Shown here in pieces: positions 1 to 10,522 of a stretch of DNA of 64,000 nucleotides. Positions within the stretch are counted from its first letter, which is position 1, and the number at the start of each line of letters is the position of its first letter. The notes under the pieces were generated by a model. It was not told where the DNA came from, did not search any database, and saw nothing but the letters and a program-made list of their open reading frames with translations. Both the position numbers and the translations under genes were made by a program. This DNA comes from Nyssa sinensis (taxonomy: Eukaryota; Streptophyta; Magnoliopsida; Cornales; Nyssaceae): NCBI GenBank assembly GCA_008638375.1, contig CM018043.1:36841396-36905395 (forward strand), read 5' to 3'.

Positions 1-10
1 AGTCTCCTGA

Positions 11-139
11 GGCCCAGAGCCCTCATCGTCCGTTGGTCATGAGACCAGTGATAGTGATGATGAAATGGCCTGGGCACTTCTTGATGCAGACTGGGGTTCA
101 GGGCTCCTTCCTCTCAAATGGAGCCGGCAGCGGCGGTAA
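11..139 (+). CDS. Possible C-terminal tail of the opposite-strand ORF of element A
   Basis: A short + strand frame, open from 11 to a TAA at 137-139, encodes an acidic Ser/Asp/Glu-rich stretch followed by Trp-containing residues and a basic end. Its place, just beyond the 3' array and on the strand opposite to pol, matches the end of the opposite-strand ORF in element B. No family motif is visible in so short a piece and the frame is blocked by TGA at 8-10, so an upstream continuation would need a frameshift. It could be chance. Confidence 0.25.
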   Translation, partial: GPEPSSSVGHETSDSDDEMAWALLDADWGSGLLPLKWSRQRR

Positions 140-201
140 TGGAAGTTTGGCTCCTGTGCCCCTTTATCATCCCAGGAGAAGAGCCGTTATGTTGCCAAGC
201 G

Positions 202-237
202 TAGCTTCTGTAATAGCTTCTGTAATAGCTTCTGTAG
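202..237 (+). repeat. Three 12-bp tandem copies
   Basis: The 12-mer TAGCTTCTGTAA is present twice exactly and a third time with a changed end. It lies in the non-coding 3' region of element A. Confidence 0.85.
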
Positions 238-254
238 TGGTGTCTTTGTACTGA

Positions 255-574
255 TGTAAATCTTCTAAATTATCAATAAAATTAGATTTCTTTTTCTCAG
301 ATCTGATGTTTTCTATGAATGTGCTCTTTTGTAGCTTAAACACTTTCTCGTGCATTTCTGATCGTTCTGAAAATAAATCAAAGAAACTTAGAAAAATGCC
401 TGAATCGAAGTATTTTACCCCTGGTTGGAACCATAGTACTTGTTGTTCGTTTGACAGATAAGCCAAATGATATAAGTATCAGATCCGAGGTGTTCCGATC
501 TGGGAAACTTTAGTTTGTAGATACTCGGAACTTCTGTCTGTGGATGAGCTGAATCATAGAATCTGTAAATTGAA
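255..574. other. Non-coding 3' region of element A
   Basis: No convincing ORF or RNA was seen. AT-rich sequence up to about 420 passes into scattered, decayed forms of the hairpin monomers found further right, such as short self-complementary stretches followed by CTGTR. This is probably the eroded edge of the array. Confidence 0.5.
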
Positions 575-1362
575 GACGGACCATGCTCGGATGGCCTGTG
601 TATAAGAGTAATCCAGGCTCTGTAGGCCTGCGTATTTAGAGAATGAACCAAGTATTTAAGATCTGTATATCATGGACTAGGCTCTGAAGGCCTGTGCATT
701 ACAGACGGACCAAGTGCTGAGACTTGTGCATTTATGGACCAAGTCCTAAGACTTGTGCATTAATAAATGGACCGAGTAAAAACTCGTACATTACGGACCA
801 GGCTCTGGAGGCCTGTGCATTAATAAATGGACCAAGTCATAAGACTTGTACATTAATAGATGGACCAGGCTCTGGAGGCCTGTGCATTAATAGATGGACC
901 AGGCTCTAGAGGCCTGTGCATTGATAGATGGACCGAGTGAAAACTCATACATTATGGACCAGGCTCTAGAGGCCTGTGCATTGATAGATGGACCGAGTAG
1001 AAAACTCGTACATTATGGACCAGGCTCTGGAGGCCTGTGCATTGATAGATGGACCGAGTGAAAACTCGTACATTATGGACTAGGCTCTGGAGGCCTGTGC
1101 ATTAATAGATGGACCAAGTCATAAGACTTGTGCATTATGGACTAGGCTCTAGAGGTCCTGTGCATTGATAGATGGACCGAGTAAAAACTCGTACATTATG
1201 GACCAGGCTCTAGAGGCCTGTGCATTAATAGATGGACCAAGTCATAAGACTTGTACATTAATAGATGGACCGGGCTCTGGAGGCCTGTGCATTGATAGAT
1301 GGACCGAGTAGAAAACTCGTACATTATGGACCAGGCTCTGGAGGCCTGTGCATTAATAGATG
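575..1362. repeat. Tandem array of about 22 hairpin monomers in the 3' UTR of element A
   Basis: Monomers of about 26-34 bp share the frame ATGGACC-[stem-loop]-TGTGCATT or TACATTA, often with a TAATAGAT spacer. Three stem types alternate: AGGCTCTGGAGGCCT, CGAGTGAAAACTCG and CAAGTCATAAGACTTG. I count 22 clear monomers from 667, with more degenerate ones from 575. Type 1 is the most common and mostly alternates with one of the other two. The array lies between the pol stop (1392) and the expected 3' LTR. Tandem arrays at this site are known for Tat/Ogre/Retand elements. Confidence 0.93.
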
Positions 1363-1391
1363 AACATTCTATGGAAGTAAAAGAAATAACT

Positions 1392-3602
1392 CTACTGATA
1401 ATACTTCCGTAAGTGTTCCATGTTCCATGGCCTAGGAACAGGTTTCCCAGTCATGTCTTCAAGCCAGTAGGTGGTAGGTCAAACGACCTTTGTTACTTTG
1501 TAGGGGCCTTCCCAGTTTGGTGACAACTTTCCCATGGTGGTATCCTTGGTGTTTTGAAAGACTCTTCTTAAGACGAAGTCTCCAATTTGAAAGTTGACTG
1601 TCTTGAGTCCTACCTTGGATTTGTTGACCATTCTTTGTTGATAAGCTTCCATCCTGATGCTGGCTTGATCCCTTCTCTCTTCGAGCAAATCCAAGTTTTC
1701 CATCAGCTGCTGATCATTGGATTCTTGCTCGAAGGCCTCAGTCCTCAGAGTTGGCATACCGATCTCAACCGGAATTACTGCTTCTGTTCTATAGGCTAGT
1801 GAGAAGGGAGTTTCAGAGGTGGGAGTTCTCCTGGTTGTTCTGTAGGCCCAAAGGACTCCAGGGAGTTCTTCTGCCCACTTCCCTTTGGCCTGTTCCAACC
1901 TTTTCTTTAACCCGTCAAGGATTGTTCGGTTGGTGACCTCTGCTTGCCCATTTGCTTGTGGATGGCCTGGAGAGGCAAAGTGCTGCCTGATGTTGAGATT
2001 TTCGCAGAATGCCTTGAAGCCTTTACCAGTGAATTGTGTCCCATTGTCCGAGATAATTACACGTGGTATGCCAAACCTGCAGACAATGTTCTTCCAGGTG
2101 AAGCTTTCGACTTCCTTTTCTGTGATATGGGTTAAAGGCTCGGCTTCGGCCCATTTAGAGAAGTAGTCGATGGCCACCAAGAGGTACTTCCTGTTTGGAG
2201 GTGCTCGTGGTAATGGGCCCACAATGTCCATTCCCCATTGAGCAAAGGGCCAAGGACTAGGAATCGGGATAAGCTCGTGCTGAGGCTGATGTTGGTACGG
2301 GGCAAATCTCTGGCATTTGTCGCACTTCCGAACATATTCTTTAGCCTGTTTCAACATGCCGGGCCAGTAGTAGCCCTGCGATAGAGCTCGGTGGGCTATA
2401 GTTCTGCCCCCATTATGATTCCCGCAGATTCCCTCATGTATTTCAGCCAAGACATACTGTGATTCGTCTGGGGTTAAGCATTTTAGCAGAGGTTGAGAAT
2501 ACGACCTTCTGTAAAGCTTGTTGTTCAGGATCAGGTACCGAGCCGCTCTGATTCGGATTCTCCTGGCTTTGTTTTTGTCCTCTGGGAGGAGACCGGACCT
2601 TAGATACTGGAGGATCGGGGTCATCCAGTTCTGGGGTTGTTCGTCAATTTGAGCAACTTGTGCTTCCTCAATGCTGGATCCTGGCTGAAAAGAGATTTTA
2701 ACTGTGGAGTCTGCTTCAGATTTGAGGCGGGAGGCCATGTTAGCCAGAGCATCTGCTCTGCAATTCTGGCTTCTCTCAATTTTCTGGATGGTAAACGTCT
2801 GGAAGGAATTCTTCAAGTGGCTCACTAGTTCGGAATACCGAAGCATCCTGTCATCTTTAATGGCAAATTCTCCCAAGACCTGGCTTACTACCATTTGGGA
2901 GTCAGAGAAGACATCGAGGTTCTGAGCCTCGCATTCCAAGGCAAGTTTCATCCCTAAGATTAGGGCTTCATATTCGGCTTCATTATTAGAAGCTCTGAAT
3001 CCCAGGCTGACTGCTTTTTCTGATGTGAGCCCATCAGGGGACTGTAGCACCAGGCCTACCCCTGATCCTTGATCGGTTGACGATCCATCAATGTACAGCA
3101 GCCAGGTTCCCGAAGTCTCGGTGACTTGTGCTTTGTTCTGAAGTGCCGGGGTGAACTCGGCTACGAAGTCAGCTAAGGCCTGCCCTTTGATGGAGTTTCG
3201 AGGTACATATGCTATGTCGAATTCCCCTAGCTCCACAGACCACTTTACCAATCTTCCCGATACTTCAGGTTTCCTCAGTATTGACTTCAGAGGATAGGCA
3301 GTTGGGATTTCGATTGGATGGGCCTGGAAATAAGGTCGAAGCTTCCGAGCTGATATAACCAAGGCATAGGCCAGCTTCTCTATTTCTGGGTATCTTTTCT
3401 CCGTGTCAAGTAGTGCCCTACTGACGTAAAATATAGGCCTCTGTACTCCTCTGTCCTGTCTAATCAGTGCGGAGCTGACCGCGCTCTCGGAGACTGCAAG
3501 GTACAGGAGCAGCTTTTCTCCTTGTACTGGTTTTGACAGGAGCTCTGGAGAGGCTAGATACTCCTTTAGTTCTTGAAAGGACTTCTCGCATTCTTCTGTC
3601 CA
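1392..3602 (-). CDS. Element A pol: RNase H, archaeal-type RNase H, integrase
   Basis: This is the C-terminal part of the polyprotein. The first RNase H follows RT to about 3150. A second, archaeal-type RNase H lies at about 3100-2690, with its acidic set visible as YIDGSS, NNEAEYEAL, FSDSQ and ADALA. Integrase follows: a zinc finger with HEGICGNH and CDKC, then a D,D,E core as GMDIVG, ISDNGTQF and GQAEV, then a C-terminal region without chromodomain. The listed ORF ends at TGA 1479-1481, but the same frame continues through a Tat-like tail (TYWLEDM, HLRKYYQ) to TAG at 1392-1394. Element B has AGA (Arg) at the TGA site, so this stop is probably a mutated CGA codon. The protein would act in cytoplasmic particles (RNase H) and in nuclear integration. 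Confidence 0.92.
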
Positions 3603-4523
3603 CTACAAAGTCTTGCTGCCCTTCAGAGCTTTGAAGAAAGGTAGGCATCGATCGGTGGATTTGGATATAAACCTGCTCAGTGCGGCAATTCTGCCATTTA
3701 GTGCCTGAGTCTCCTTTCTGGTTTTTGGTGACTTCAGTCCAATCAGGGCTTGGATCTGAGTGGGATCTGCTTCGATACCTCTTTGAGAGACAATATATCC
3801 CAAGAATTTTCCCTTCGTAACTCCAAAGGTACATTTCGAGGGGTTGAGCTTCATCCTGTGTTGTCTGAGGATATCGAAGGTCTGGGCCAAGTGATGGAGG
3901 TGGCTGCCTTTCTGAAGGCTCTTTACCAGCATGTCGTCGATGTATACCTCCATGGTGCTGCCGAGCAGTGGGCTGAACATCTTGTTCACCAACCGCTGAT
4001 AAGTGGCTCCAGCATTCTTCAAACCGAAAGGCATCACTCTGTAGCAATAGAGTCCTCTTTCGGTTATGAAGGCAGTCTTCTTTTGATCTGGAGGGTACAT
4101 CTGGATCTGGTTGTATCCAGAGTATGCATCCATGAAACTCATAAGTTCATGCCCCGCAGTGGCGTCAACCAGTTGGTCTATTCTCGGCAGTGGAAAGCTG
4201 TCCTTGGGGCACGCTTTGTTGAGGTCTGTATAGTCAACACAGACTCTCCACTTGCCGTTCTTCTTCTTAACAAGCACGGTGTTGGCTAGCCACTCGGGAT
4301 AGAAAACTTCCCGTATCATCCTGGCGTCCAGCAGCCTCTGGACTTCTTCGTTTATAATCCGATGCCGTTCAGGAGCGATCGGCCTTCTCTTCTGTCTGAC
4401 TGGGGGGTGATCCGGATCTACCATCAGTTTGTGAGTTATTAGATTAGGATCTATTCCCTCCATGTCCCTGGTCTCCCAAGCAAAGATAGAGAGGTTGTTT
4501 TTCAAAAACCAGACTATCTTTTC
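3603..4523 (-). CDS. Element A pol: reverse transcriptase
   Basis: This is a Ty3/gypsy reverse transcriptase. It opens after TAG 4524-4526; the first Met codon is at 4503-4505. Visible motifs are the VKKKNGKWRVCVDYTDLNKA block, the FPLPRID block, SFMDAYSGYNQI, and the catalytic YIDDML at about 3930-3947. It ends at TAG 3603-3605 just before a Trp-Thr-Glu-Glu motif that runs in frame into RNase H. Element B has GAA there, so this stop is private to A and probably a C-to-T change of CAG. The frame is the same as gag-protease and integrase. RT is intact apart from flanking stops. Confidence 0.93.
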   Translation of the reverse strand, partial: EKIVWFLKNNLSIFAWETRDMEGIDPNLITHKLMVDPDHPPVRQKRRPIAPERHRIINEEVQRLLDARMIREVFYPEWLANTVLVKKKNGKWRVCVDYTDLNKACPKDSFPLPRIDQLVDATAGHELMSFMDAYSGYNQIQMYPPDQKKTAFITERGLYCYRVMPFGLKNAGATYQRLVNKMFSPLLGSTMEVYIDDMLVKSLQKGSHLHHLAQTFDILRQHRMKLNPSKCTFGVTKGKFLGYIVSQRGIEADPTQIQALIGLKSPKTRKETQALNGRIAALSRFISKSTDRCLPFFKALKGSKTL

Positions 4524-4736
4524 CTACTCGGTGTGTGTAAGGTCTGGGCCGATGTACAAGTAACGCCCCTCTGCTTCTGAACTAACCAGTACTCTAATGG
4601 GCTCGCCAACAGGTTTGGCTCGGCTGTCATGTCCCCTTGGGCTCAGGGGCTCTTCAACGCCGGATGGGCAATCTTCCACCTCGGGAGTGTGAGTGAAAAC
4701 CGGATCTGCACAGTCCCGAGTGTACTGTAATTGCTA
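4524..4736 (-). other. Protease-RT linker of element A bounded by two in-frame TAG codons
   Basis: TAG codons at 4734-4736 (context AAA TAG CAA) and 4524-4526 (GAG TAG GAA) lie 210 nt apart in the frame shared by protease and RT. The 69 codons between them are open. Element B has TAG at both matching places with the same 210-nt spacing. Related Ogre elements are reported to have stops or an intron between protease and RT. I do not see a certain splice pair here. Confidence 0.7.
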
Positions 4737-6731
4737 TTTCGGAGCTTTCTCCTTGAGGGCAATAGCGTGACACTCTCGGGAGGTTGGCTGACATCCTCGG
4801 ACCGAGTGTACGCTCTGGTTGTGGACGTACTTCAGACACTGATGAAGGGTTGAAGTAACTGCCCCTATCTGGTGTAACCAGGGTCTCCCGATGATGACGT
4901 TGTATGGAGACTTCATGTTCAACACCATGTATTCCGAGATGGTGGTCTTCTGCCCTTCACCTTCTCCTACAGTGGTAGGAAGGTCAACTCTCCCCAGTGG
5001 GGTGCTGAGGTTGCCATCAAAAGCTGCCATCACGGCAGTGGTGGGCTTGACGTTGTCCTGGTCTATGCCCATCTGTTTAAGCGGTTCATAGAACAGAATG
5101 TTGACTGAGCTGCCAGTGTCGACCAGGACTCTTCTGGTCTCGAAGTTGGCGATTCTGAGGGTAATAACAAGGGCATCACTGTGAGGGCAGTGTACCCCTG
5201 CTAGATCTTGCTCGGTGAACTGGATCTCCGGCCCTGGCTTGAGCCTCTTTTCGACGTTGGAGATCTGCAAGACGTTCGGGGCGATTCTGGCCTCCCGAGC
5301 ATATCTCTTTCTTGCCCTGTTGGACATTCCTGTAACAGGGGAGTCAGCATGGAGGACGTAGATGACGTGATTGTTCTGCCTCTGAGGCTCGTTTCCTCCT
5401 TCCCTCTGCTCCTGCCTCTGTTCAGGCCTCTGATCTGGCCGCTGCTGAGGCTTGTCCTCTTGGGGGTTCTGTCTTCCGTCCTGCTTGACGAACTCCCGAA
5501 GACGTCCCTTCTTTATGAGCTGCTCTATCTCATATCGGAGGGTCCTGCAAGAGTTAGTTGTATGTCCATGATCTTTATGGAAATTACAATACTTACTTTG
5601 GTCCCGCAGGTTGGGATCTCCTTTGATTGGCTCCGGCCACCTCAGGTTCTCCCTATCTCTGATCTGCCGGAGTACCTGGTTCGGAGTGGTGTTCAAAGGA
5701 GTGAAGTTGGTGAACTCCCTTGGTGCGGAGTTGTACACAGCTCTGGGAGCTGTTCTCTTCTCTGGGCTCCTGGCCCTCTTTTTGTTGGAGTCTCTTCTGT
5801 GATCCTCCTTCTTGTGATCCTCCCGCTTCGGATTATCCCTCTGGGTCTGATCCTTGCCCTTCTGGGCTGAACGGTTGGCCTCTTCCAGGTTGATATATTT
5901 TCTGGCCCGATCCATTAGTGCCGCCATATCGGCTGGAGGGCTCTTTGTCAAGGAATCTCTGAACCCACCTTGGGCGAGCCCGGCTGTAAGGGCTCCTACA
6001 AGGAATTTCGGGCTACAATCCGTGATCTCAGTGAGTTCGGTGTTGAAGCGTGCGATGTAGGCTCGGAGGGATTCCTCCCTGGTCTGTTTAACGTTCAGCA
6101 AGAATTCTGGCCCCCTTCTGAGCCTCCTGCTGGTCATAAACCTGTCTAAGAACTGCCTACCGAGCTCGTAGAAGCTGGTAACGGAGTTCGGAGGGAGATT
6201 GTGGAACCACTTCAGAGCAGTTCCCTTTAAGCTGGTGATGAATGTCCGGCACATGAAAGCATCTGAAGCTCCGTGAAGGGCCATCGTATGCTGATAATGA
6301 GAAAGGTGATCTCCTGGATCTCCAGATCCGTCGTAGAGAGTGAACTTGGGCACCATGAACTTTCTGGGCCTCTCTTCTGACATGATAGCGTGAGTGAACG
6401 GAGTGGCCAGTCTTCCGAGCAGCCTGGCCAGTTCGTCTTGCTCTGGAGGGTTCTGAGGCCCTCTCAAGCCGATTGTCCGGTCTATAGACTCGGCAATTTC
6501 CTCTACCCTTTGCGGGTCTCTGAGTCTGACATCGTGTGAACCCTGCCTGACAGCCTCGGCTTCAGGGTAGTAGGGTGGAGTACGCCCTTCGGACGGAGGA
6601 GGAATCTGAACCAGAGGGACTGGTGCTGCATGATAAGGTTCCTGCGGTGCCGGCGGTGCTCCCGAAACCCTAGGAGTTGGGGCTCGAGTAGTGCTTCGGT
6701 AATGCACGTCGGGAACGAAAGCGGATGTTCC
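4734..6731 (-). CDS. Element A gag (capsid, zinc-knuckle-like) and aspartic protease
   Basis: The open stretch follows TAG 6732 and its first Met codon is at 6705-6707. The capsid-type gag domain (about residues 115-235 from that Met) includes a TLYDGSGDP motif and a LKWFHNLPP motif. A long Lys/Arg/Glu-rich hinge follows, then a zinc-knuckle-like CNFHKDHGHTTNSC, a Gln/Arg-rich stretch, and a retroviral-type protease with LVDTGSSVN (about 5095-5140) and an IIGRPWLH motif. The frame ends at TAG 4734. In-frame continuity with RT suggests a single gag-pol polyprotein. The zinc motif is C-X3-H-X4-H-like rather than canonical CCHC. Gag would form the cytoplasmic particle and protease would mature it. 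Confidence 0.9.
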   Translation of the reverse strand, partial: GTSAFVPDVHYRSTTRAPTPRVSGAPPAPQEPYHAAPVPLVQIPPPSEGRTPPYYPEAEAVRQGSHDVRLRDPQRVEEIAESIDRTIGLRGPQNPPEQDELARLLGRLATPFTHAIMSEERPRKFMVPKFTLYDGSGDPGDHLSHYQHTMALHGASDAFMCRTFITSLKGTALKWFHNLPPNSVTSFYELGRQFLDRFMTSRRLRRGPEFLLNVKQTREESLRAYIARFNTELTEITDCSPKFLVGALTAGLAQGGFRDSLTKSPPADMAALMDRARKYINLEEANRSAQKGKDQTQRDNPKREDHKKEDHRRDSNKKRARSPEKRTAPRAVYNSAPREFTNFTPLNTTPNQVLRQIRDRENLRWPEPIKGDPNLRDQSKYCNFHKDHGHTTNSCRTLRYEIEQLIKKGRLREFVKQDGRQNPQEDKPQQRPDQRPEQRQEQREGGNEPQRQNNHVIYVLHADSPVTGMSNRARKRYAREARIAPNVLQISNVEKRLKPGPEIQFTEQDLAGVHCPHSDALVITLRIANFETRRVLVDTGSSVNILFYEPLKQMGIDQDNVKPTTAVMAAFDGNLSTPLGRVDLPTTVGEGEGQKTTISEYMVLNMKSPYNVIIGRPWLHQIGAVTSTLHQCLKYVHNQSVHSVRGCQPTSRECHAIALKEKAPK

Positions 6732-7097
6732 CTAGCCAGGAACTGTTGATGGCTGTGGATCTCGGCCAGCGCGAGCAACGCCTGAGGGGTGCCTAAGCAG
6801 GTTGGTTGGGGCCTGCCCACGAAGCTCTTCGTCCTCCGTGGCAACAGGAGGTTGCGTTCCTGCAACGAAGTTGACCGGCGGGCTAGGAGAAGCCGCCGCT
6901 TGGTTCTGCGTGAGCGTTGCCAGCGTTCTAGTGATGGCCAGCAATTGCTCCTGCACCAGTTCATTGTGTCGTTTTATTGCTTCGATTTCTTGTCGCATAG
7001 GGTTGGCCGCTGGTCCCTTTGTGCGAGGAGTAAGCGGCTGACACTGAGCGTTTTGCGCATTCTGAGCATTCTGTCGTGGTTGGAGATTTGGTGCCAT
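6732..7097 (-). CDS. Element A gag N-terminal segment
   Basis: The ATG at 7095-7097 is 57 bp inside the primer binding site and is the first Met in the polyprotein frame, so it is the likely start. The 121 residues are Gln/Asn/Pro-rich with a possible short helix around RQEIEAIKRHNELVQEQL. TAG 6732-6734 then interrupts the frame, which continues directly into the main gag. Element B reads AGA at the matching place, so this stop is probably a decay mutation in A. Confidence 0.8.
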   Translation of the reverse strand: MAPNLQPRQNAQNAQNAQCQPLTPRTKGPAANPMRQEIEAIKRHNELVQEQLLAITRTLATLTQNQAAASPSPPVNFVAGTQPPVATEDEELRGQAPTNLLRHPSGVARAGRDPQPSTVPG

Positions 7098-7154
7098 GGT
7101 TTTCCGGTGGGGAAAAAGATGAGTTTATGAATAGAGCACTTGGAGATTAGTCGT

Positions 7155-7172
7155 TTCCCACAGACGGCGCCA
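7155..7172 (-). promoter_or_regulatory. Primer binding site of element A
   Basis: On the minus strand the sequence is TGGCGCCGTCTGTGGGAA, three bases inside the end of the 5' LTR. The same site is described for Ogre/Tat elements as complementary to the 3' end of a tRNA-Arg (from memory). It would prime minus-strand DNA synthesis. Confidence 0.85.
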
Positions 7173-7175
7173 AAC

Positions 7176-7856
7176 TGATGCTGCACTTTTTGACTCGCAA
7201 CACGTGAGGGCTCCGTGACCTGTAGAACACTCAGAGAGATGATCAGAGGACCACCGGATTGGCTCCAGCGGTAGCCGCTCCGATGCTTAAGTAAGTAAGA
7301 GAATTGAAAGACTGTATTGAAAGCCAAAGAATGAGCATGAAAGTAAAAGCGTACCTCTAGGGTTTAATATATAAGCCGTGGCTTTCCTAAGTTGATTAGG
7401 ATTCGATGCCATGAATATAGGGATATGATCATCGGAGATTGCAGTTACCTTCTAAAGCCTTGAGTCGTAGATGGAGATAACAATAAATAGTAGTTTCCGC
7501 ATTGAACACCGTTTCCTTATTCCCCGCTTGACAGTTGTTAAGGAAACCATAAGGTTGGATCCATATGAAGTGTTAAATAAATATTGTCCAGAACGGGAGG
7601 TCTGGGAGATGTATACATGAGAATGTCTTGAAGGCTTCATCTGCACTGTATGACCGAGTTTATCGGCTCTGAATGATATATAAATAAGAATGCCCTGAAG
7701 GCTTGTGGCTGCTCTGTATGATATATATGAGAATACCCTGAAGGCTTGTGGCTGTTCTGTATGATCGAGATTTGTCAGCTCTGTAGGATCGAGATTTGTT
7801 AACTCAGTGGGCACACGTGTCTCAAAGTGATTGGTGAGTCTGTTTGTGGTATATCA
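7176..7856 (-). repeat. 5' LTR of element A, 681 bp
   Basis: On the minus strand it begins TGATATACCACA and ends AAAAGTGCAGCATCA, that is TG...CA ends with TGATNNNCC and GCATCA as in LTR B. The primer binding site follows at once. The flank at 7857 reads ATTAA, the presumed TSD, whose partner is outside the window. It is related to the solo LTR at 56733-57398. Confidence 0.88.
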
Positions 7857-10473
7857 ATTAAGTTTTTAACTTTCCAAAATCACAAAACAACCCCAAGACG
7901 TGGAGACATGGTGTCACGACCCGAAACCCACCCTATGCGGATTTCGTGTCGCGGGGCCGACCCTAAGGCCGTCCCTACTTTTTCCATTCCTGTATCATAG
8001 TACTAATATGCAAAGTACCAAATTCTTAAAACAATAACAACGGAAGTTTATCACTACAATAGTCAGCGGAAGTCTTAACATACATCATATGGTTTTACAG
8101 TACCAAGTCAAAACTAAACATAACCAGCACCCGTGGGTGGTGAATACATGGGAGAATTAAAACATAGTCTGATACAATTCTTTAAAATATCCCCCTATGC
8201 TTCCAGACTCCTATTGGGGTCTTGCGGTGTCATTACCTGAAAAGGGGTAAGTAGGGTGGAATGAGCTACAAGAGCCCAGAAAGTAAATACAGATCTCCGA
8301 CACTGGTATCGAGGATCATAAAAGAATATGAATCCAAGAATAAGAATATGATAGCCAATCATAAAAAAATAAGATGCTATAATAGCCAATGGAAACAATT
8401 GTCATGATGGCAAATGAACAGTGGAATCACAATGTGTAATCAGTAGGAATGGCATAACAATGTCCTGAAATTCTCGACGGTAATACAATAACAAGAAAGT
8501 ACTGCCAATATAATTGATCACAATAAATCAATAAAGGAATATCTCGCAATACAAGATAATCACAAGAATAATGTAATTCAACAATTATAGTTGAGCAATC
8601 GTGTAAGAGATGCTTTTATTCTATGTCAGGGCTTAGCACGCCCTCTGTCCTTGGGGGCCCGGTTTACCCCCTTCAGTGCATTCCAGTGTATGGCCACATG
8701 TCCGTTCACGGACTCGACCCGAAGGTCTTCAGTGTATTTAAAAGCATCGGATGGATATTGTGACTGAGCACAAATCCAGTATACATAAACATTTCATGAT
8801 CATAAGTGATTCCATAGAAGTATATAAAAATGGAATATCATCAATTCAATGGAAATATAACAATAGGCATTTCAAATCACGGTTCAACATGATAACAATA
8901 GTACAACAATAAATCAATGTCCACCAGATAGAACAATATCACATTGTGGAGACAATAACATCAGATACGCTCAGGAGTACAAGTTTGGCAGTAAAAGAAT
9001 GAACTTGGCTTGATAACACCACATGGAAGAGAAAGGGTATCTACTTACCTCTAATGAAATCTTAGCTTAGAAATTCGTGAGTTGGCCTTTCCACTTCAAG
9101 TTCCCTATATATCAATAAACGTGTTTCAGAATAAATGTTTATTCATCAATCTTACGTCTCGTCATCTTAAGTATCTCTAATGCCAATTTAGACTTCACCA
9201 TTGAGTCCATAGGGTTCGGAATAATAAAAATTCACTAGTTCTTTAATTTAATCGGAGTCCATTTGACTCACTTATGAAGCAAGGGTATTTTGGTCATTTT
9301 TACAAGTCGTAACTTTTTGGGACTCCGTCTCGTGAAACGGACCTCACCATTGGACTCAGAGCATCCGAGATAATAAAAATTGACTAATCATTTACCTTAT
9401 TTGGACCTCGTTTGACCCACTTTTGAGTCAGGGGTATTTTTGTAAAATTAACATTTTTCTGTTGGGCCTTAGTGGAATTATCTATAACTTTTGGGGTCAA
9501 AATGTAAATAGCCAGAGTTGCGGTCTGAACCATTGGGTTCACTGACTAGAAACCCTAACCAGTTCGGTTCTTCACTGAACCAAACGGTTTAGTTAAATTT
9601 AGAGAACCGGATTAACATATCCACCCTAACCACCTTATCCATGGTTTGGATAACCCCCAAACCCCATCTCTATTTATTGTCTCTGCAACCAAACAGCCCA
9701 ATTGATTTTAATTTTACATTCAAAACGACATAGCATCACTGCCCCTAATCATTTTCGGTCGGGTCCCGACCCGGTCCGACCCAAACCCGGTCCCGTTATG
9801 ACCCGAAGAAGCCCCCGTTAATCCGGTCGTCTTCTCCGGTGGGTTTTCCGGCCACGGTCGCCGGAATAGCGAAATTCCCTACGGATCTCACTGATTTCAC
9901 GTCCGTTTTCTACTGTTTTCATTCCAAATGAAATCTAGGATTTAAAGAAACGTTTGAGGACTAAATTTGGCTCTCCATGTGATCGGTTTTCCAACACCCA
10001 TTCCCAGTTTCCGGCGTTGCACCGGTGAGGGAATAACCGGCCATAAAATGGCCATTTCTTGACCATTTAAACTAATTCAAAGTGTTTTGAGATCCTGGGG
10101 TAATTTCCTATGCATATTATGGTTCAATTTTCCATTTAGGTTCACCTATTTTAAATCACCATTTCTAACCGAAACTCAGTTTCTTTCTTTTTTCTTTTGT
10201 TTTTCCTTCTTTGTTTCAGATCCTACTGTTCCAGTAATCAATTCTATAATTATACAAAGTAAATTTAAAGAACAAAGGCGCAGTGGTTTACCTGTTCTCA
10301 AGCAACTGCTGTACCTCAAATTTCAACTTTCTCTCTCTATCTCTAAGTCTGATTCTATTTTTTCTCTCTTCAAATACCTTCTTTATTCCCTTAATCGACC
10401 CTCAGTCGGTGGCCCTTGCCACCTGTAGCTGCGGTGGCAGCATACCCGAGCACCCAAGACACCTCACCCAATT

Positions 10474-10522
<49 letters not shown>

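Larger units (their letters stand above)
1..7856 (-). mobile_element. Tat-type Ty3/gypsy retrotransposon A (3' LTR outside window)
   Basis: Read on the minus strand, the order is 5' LTR (7176-7856), primer binding site, gag, protease, RT, RNase H, archaeal-type RNase H, integrase, hairpin-repeat array, and an unidentified 3' region to the left edge. The second RNase H and the lack of a chromodomain place it in the Tat/Retand/Ogre branch (family knowledge). The internal region from 7097 to 1392 keeps a single reading frame, broken only by five stop codons: TAG at 6732, 4734, 4524 and 3603, and TGA at 1479. The copy is therefore fairly young but probably not autonomous. It sits inside block S2, whose sequence resumes at 7857. 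No start of the 3' LTR is seen in 1-650. Confidence 0.9.

Noticed and set aside
33..254. 73-residue + strand ORF at the left edge
   Set aside because: Composition and the 12-bp repeat in its end suggest non-coding; another frame (11-139) looks more protein-like.
575..1362. Regular short repeats resembling a CRISPR array
   Set aside because: Units are contiguous repeats without unique spacers, in a plant retroelement 3' UTR. No cas genes.
5208..5870. 220-residue + strand ORF antisense to gag of element A
   Set aside because: It is a shadow of the gag frame; no independent motif or start context.
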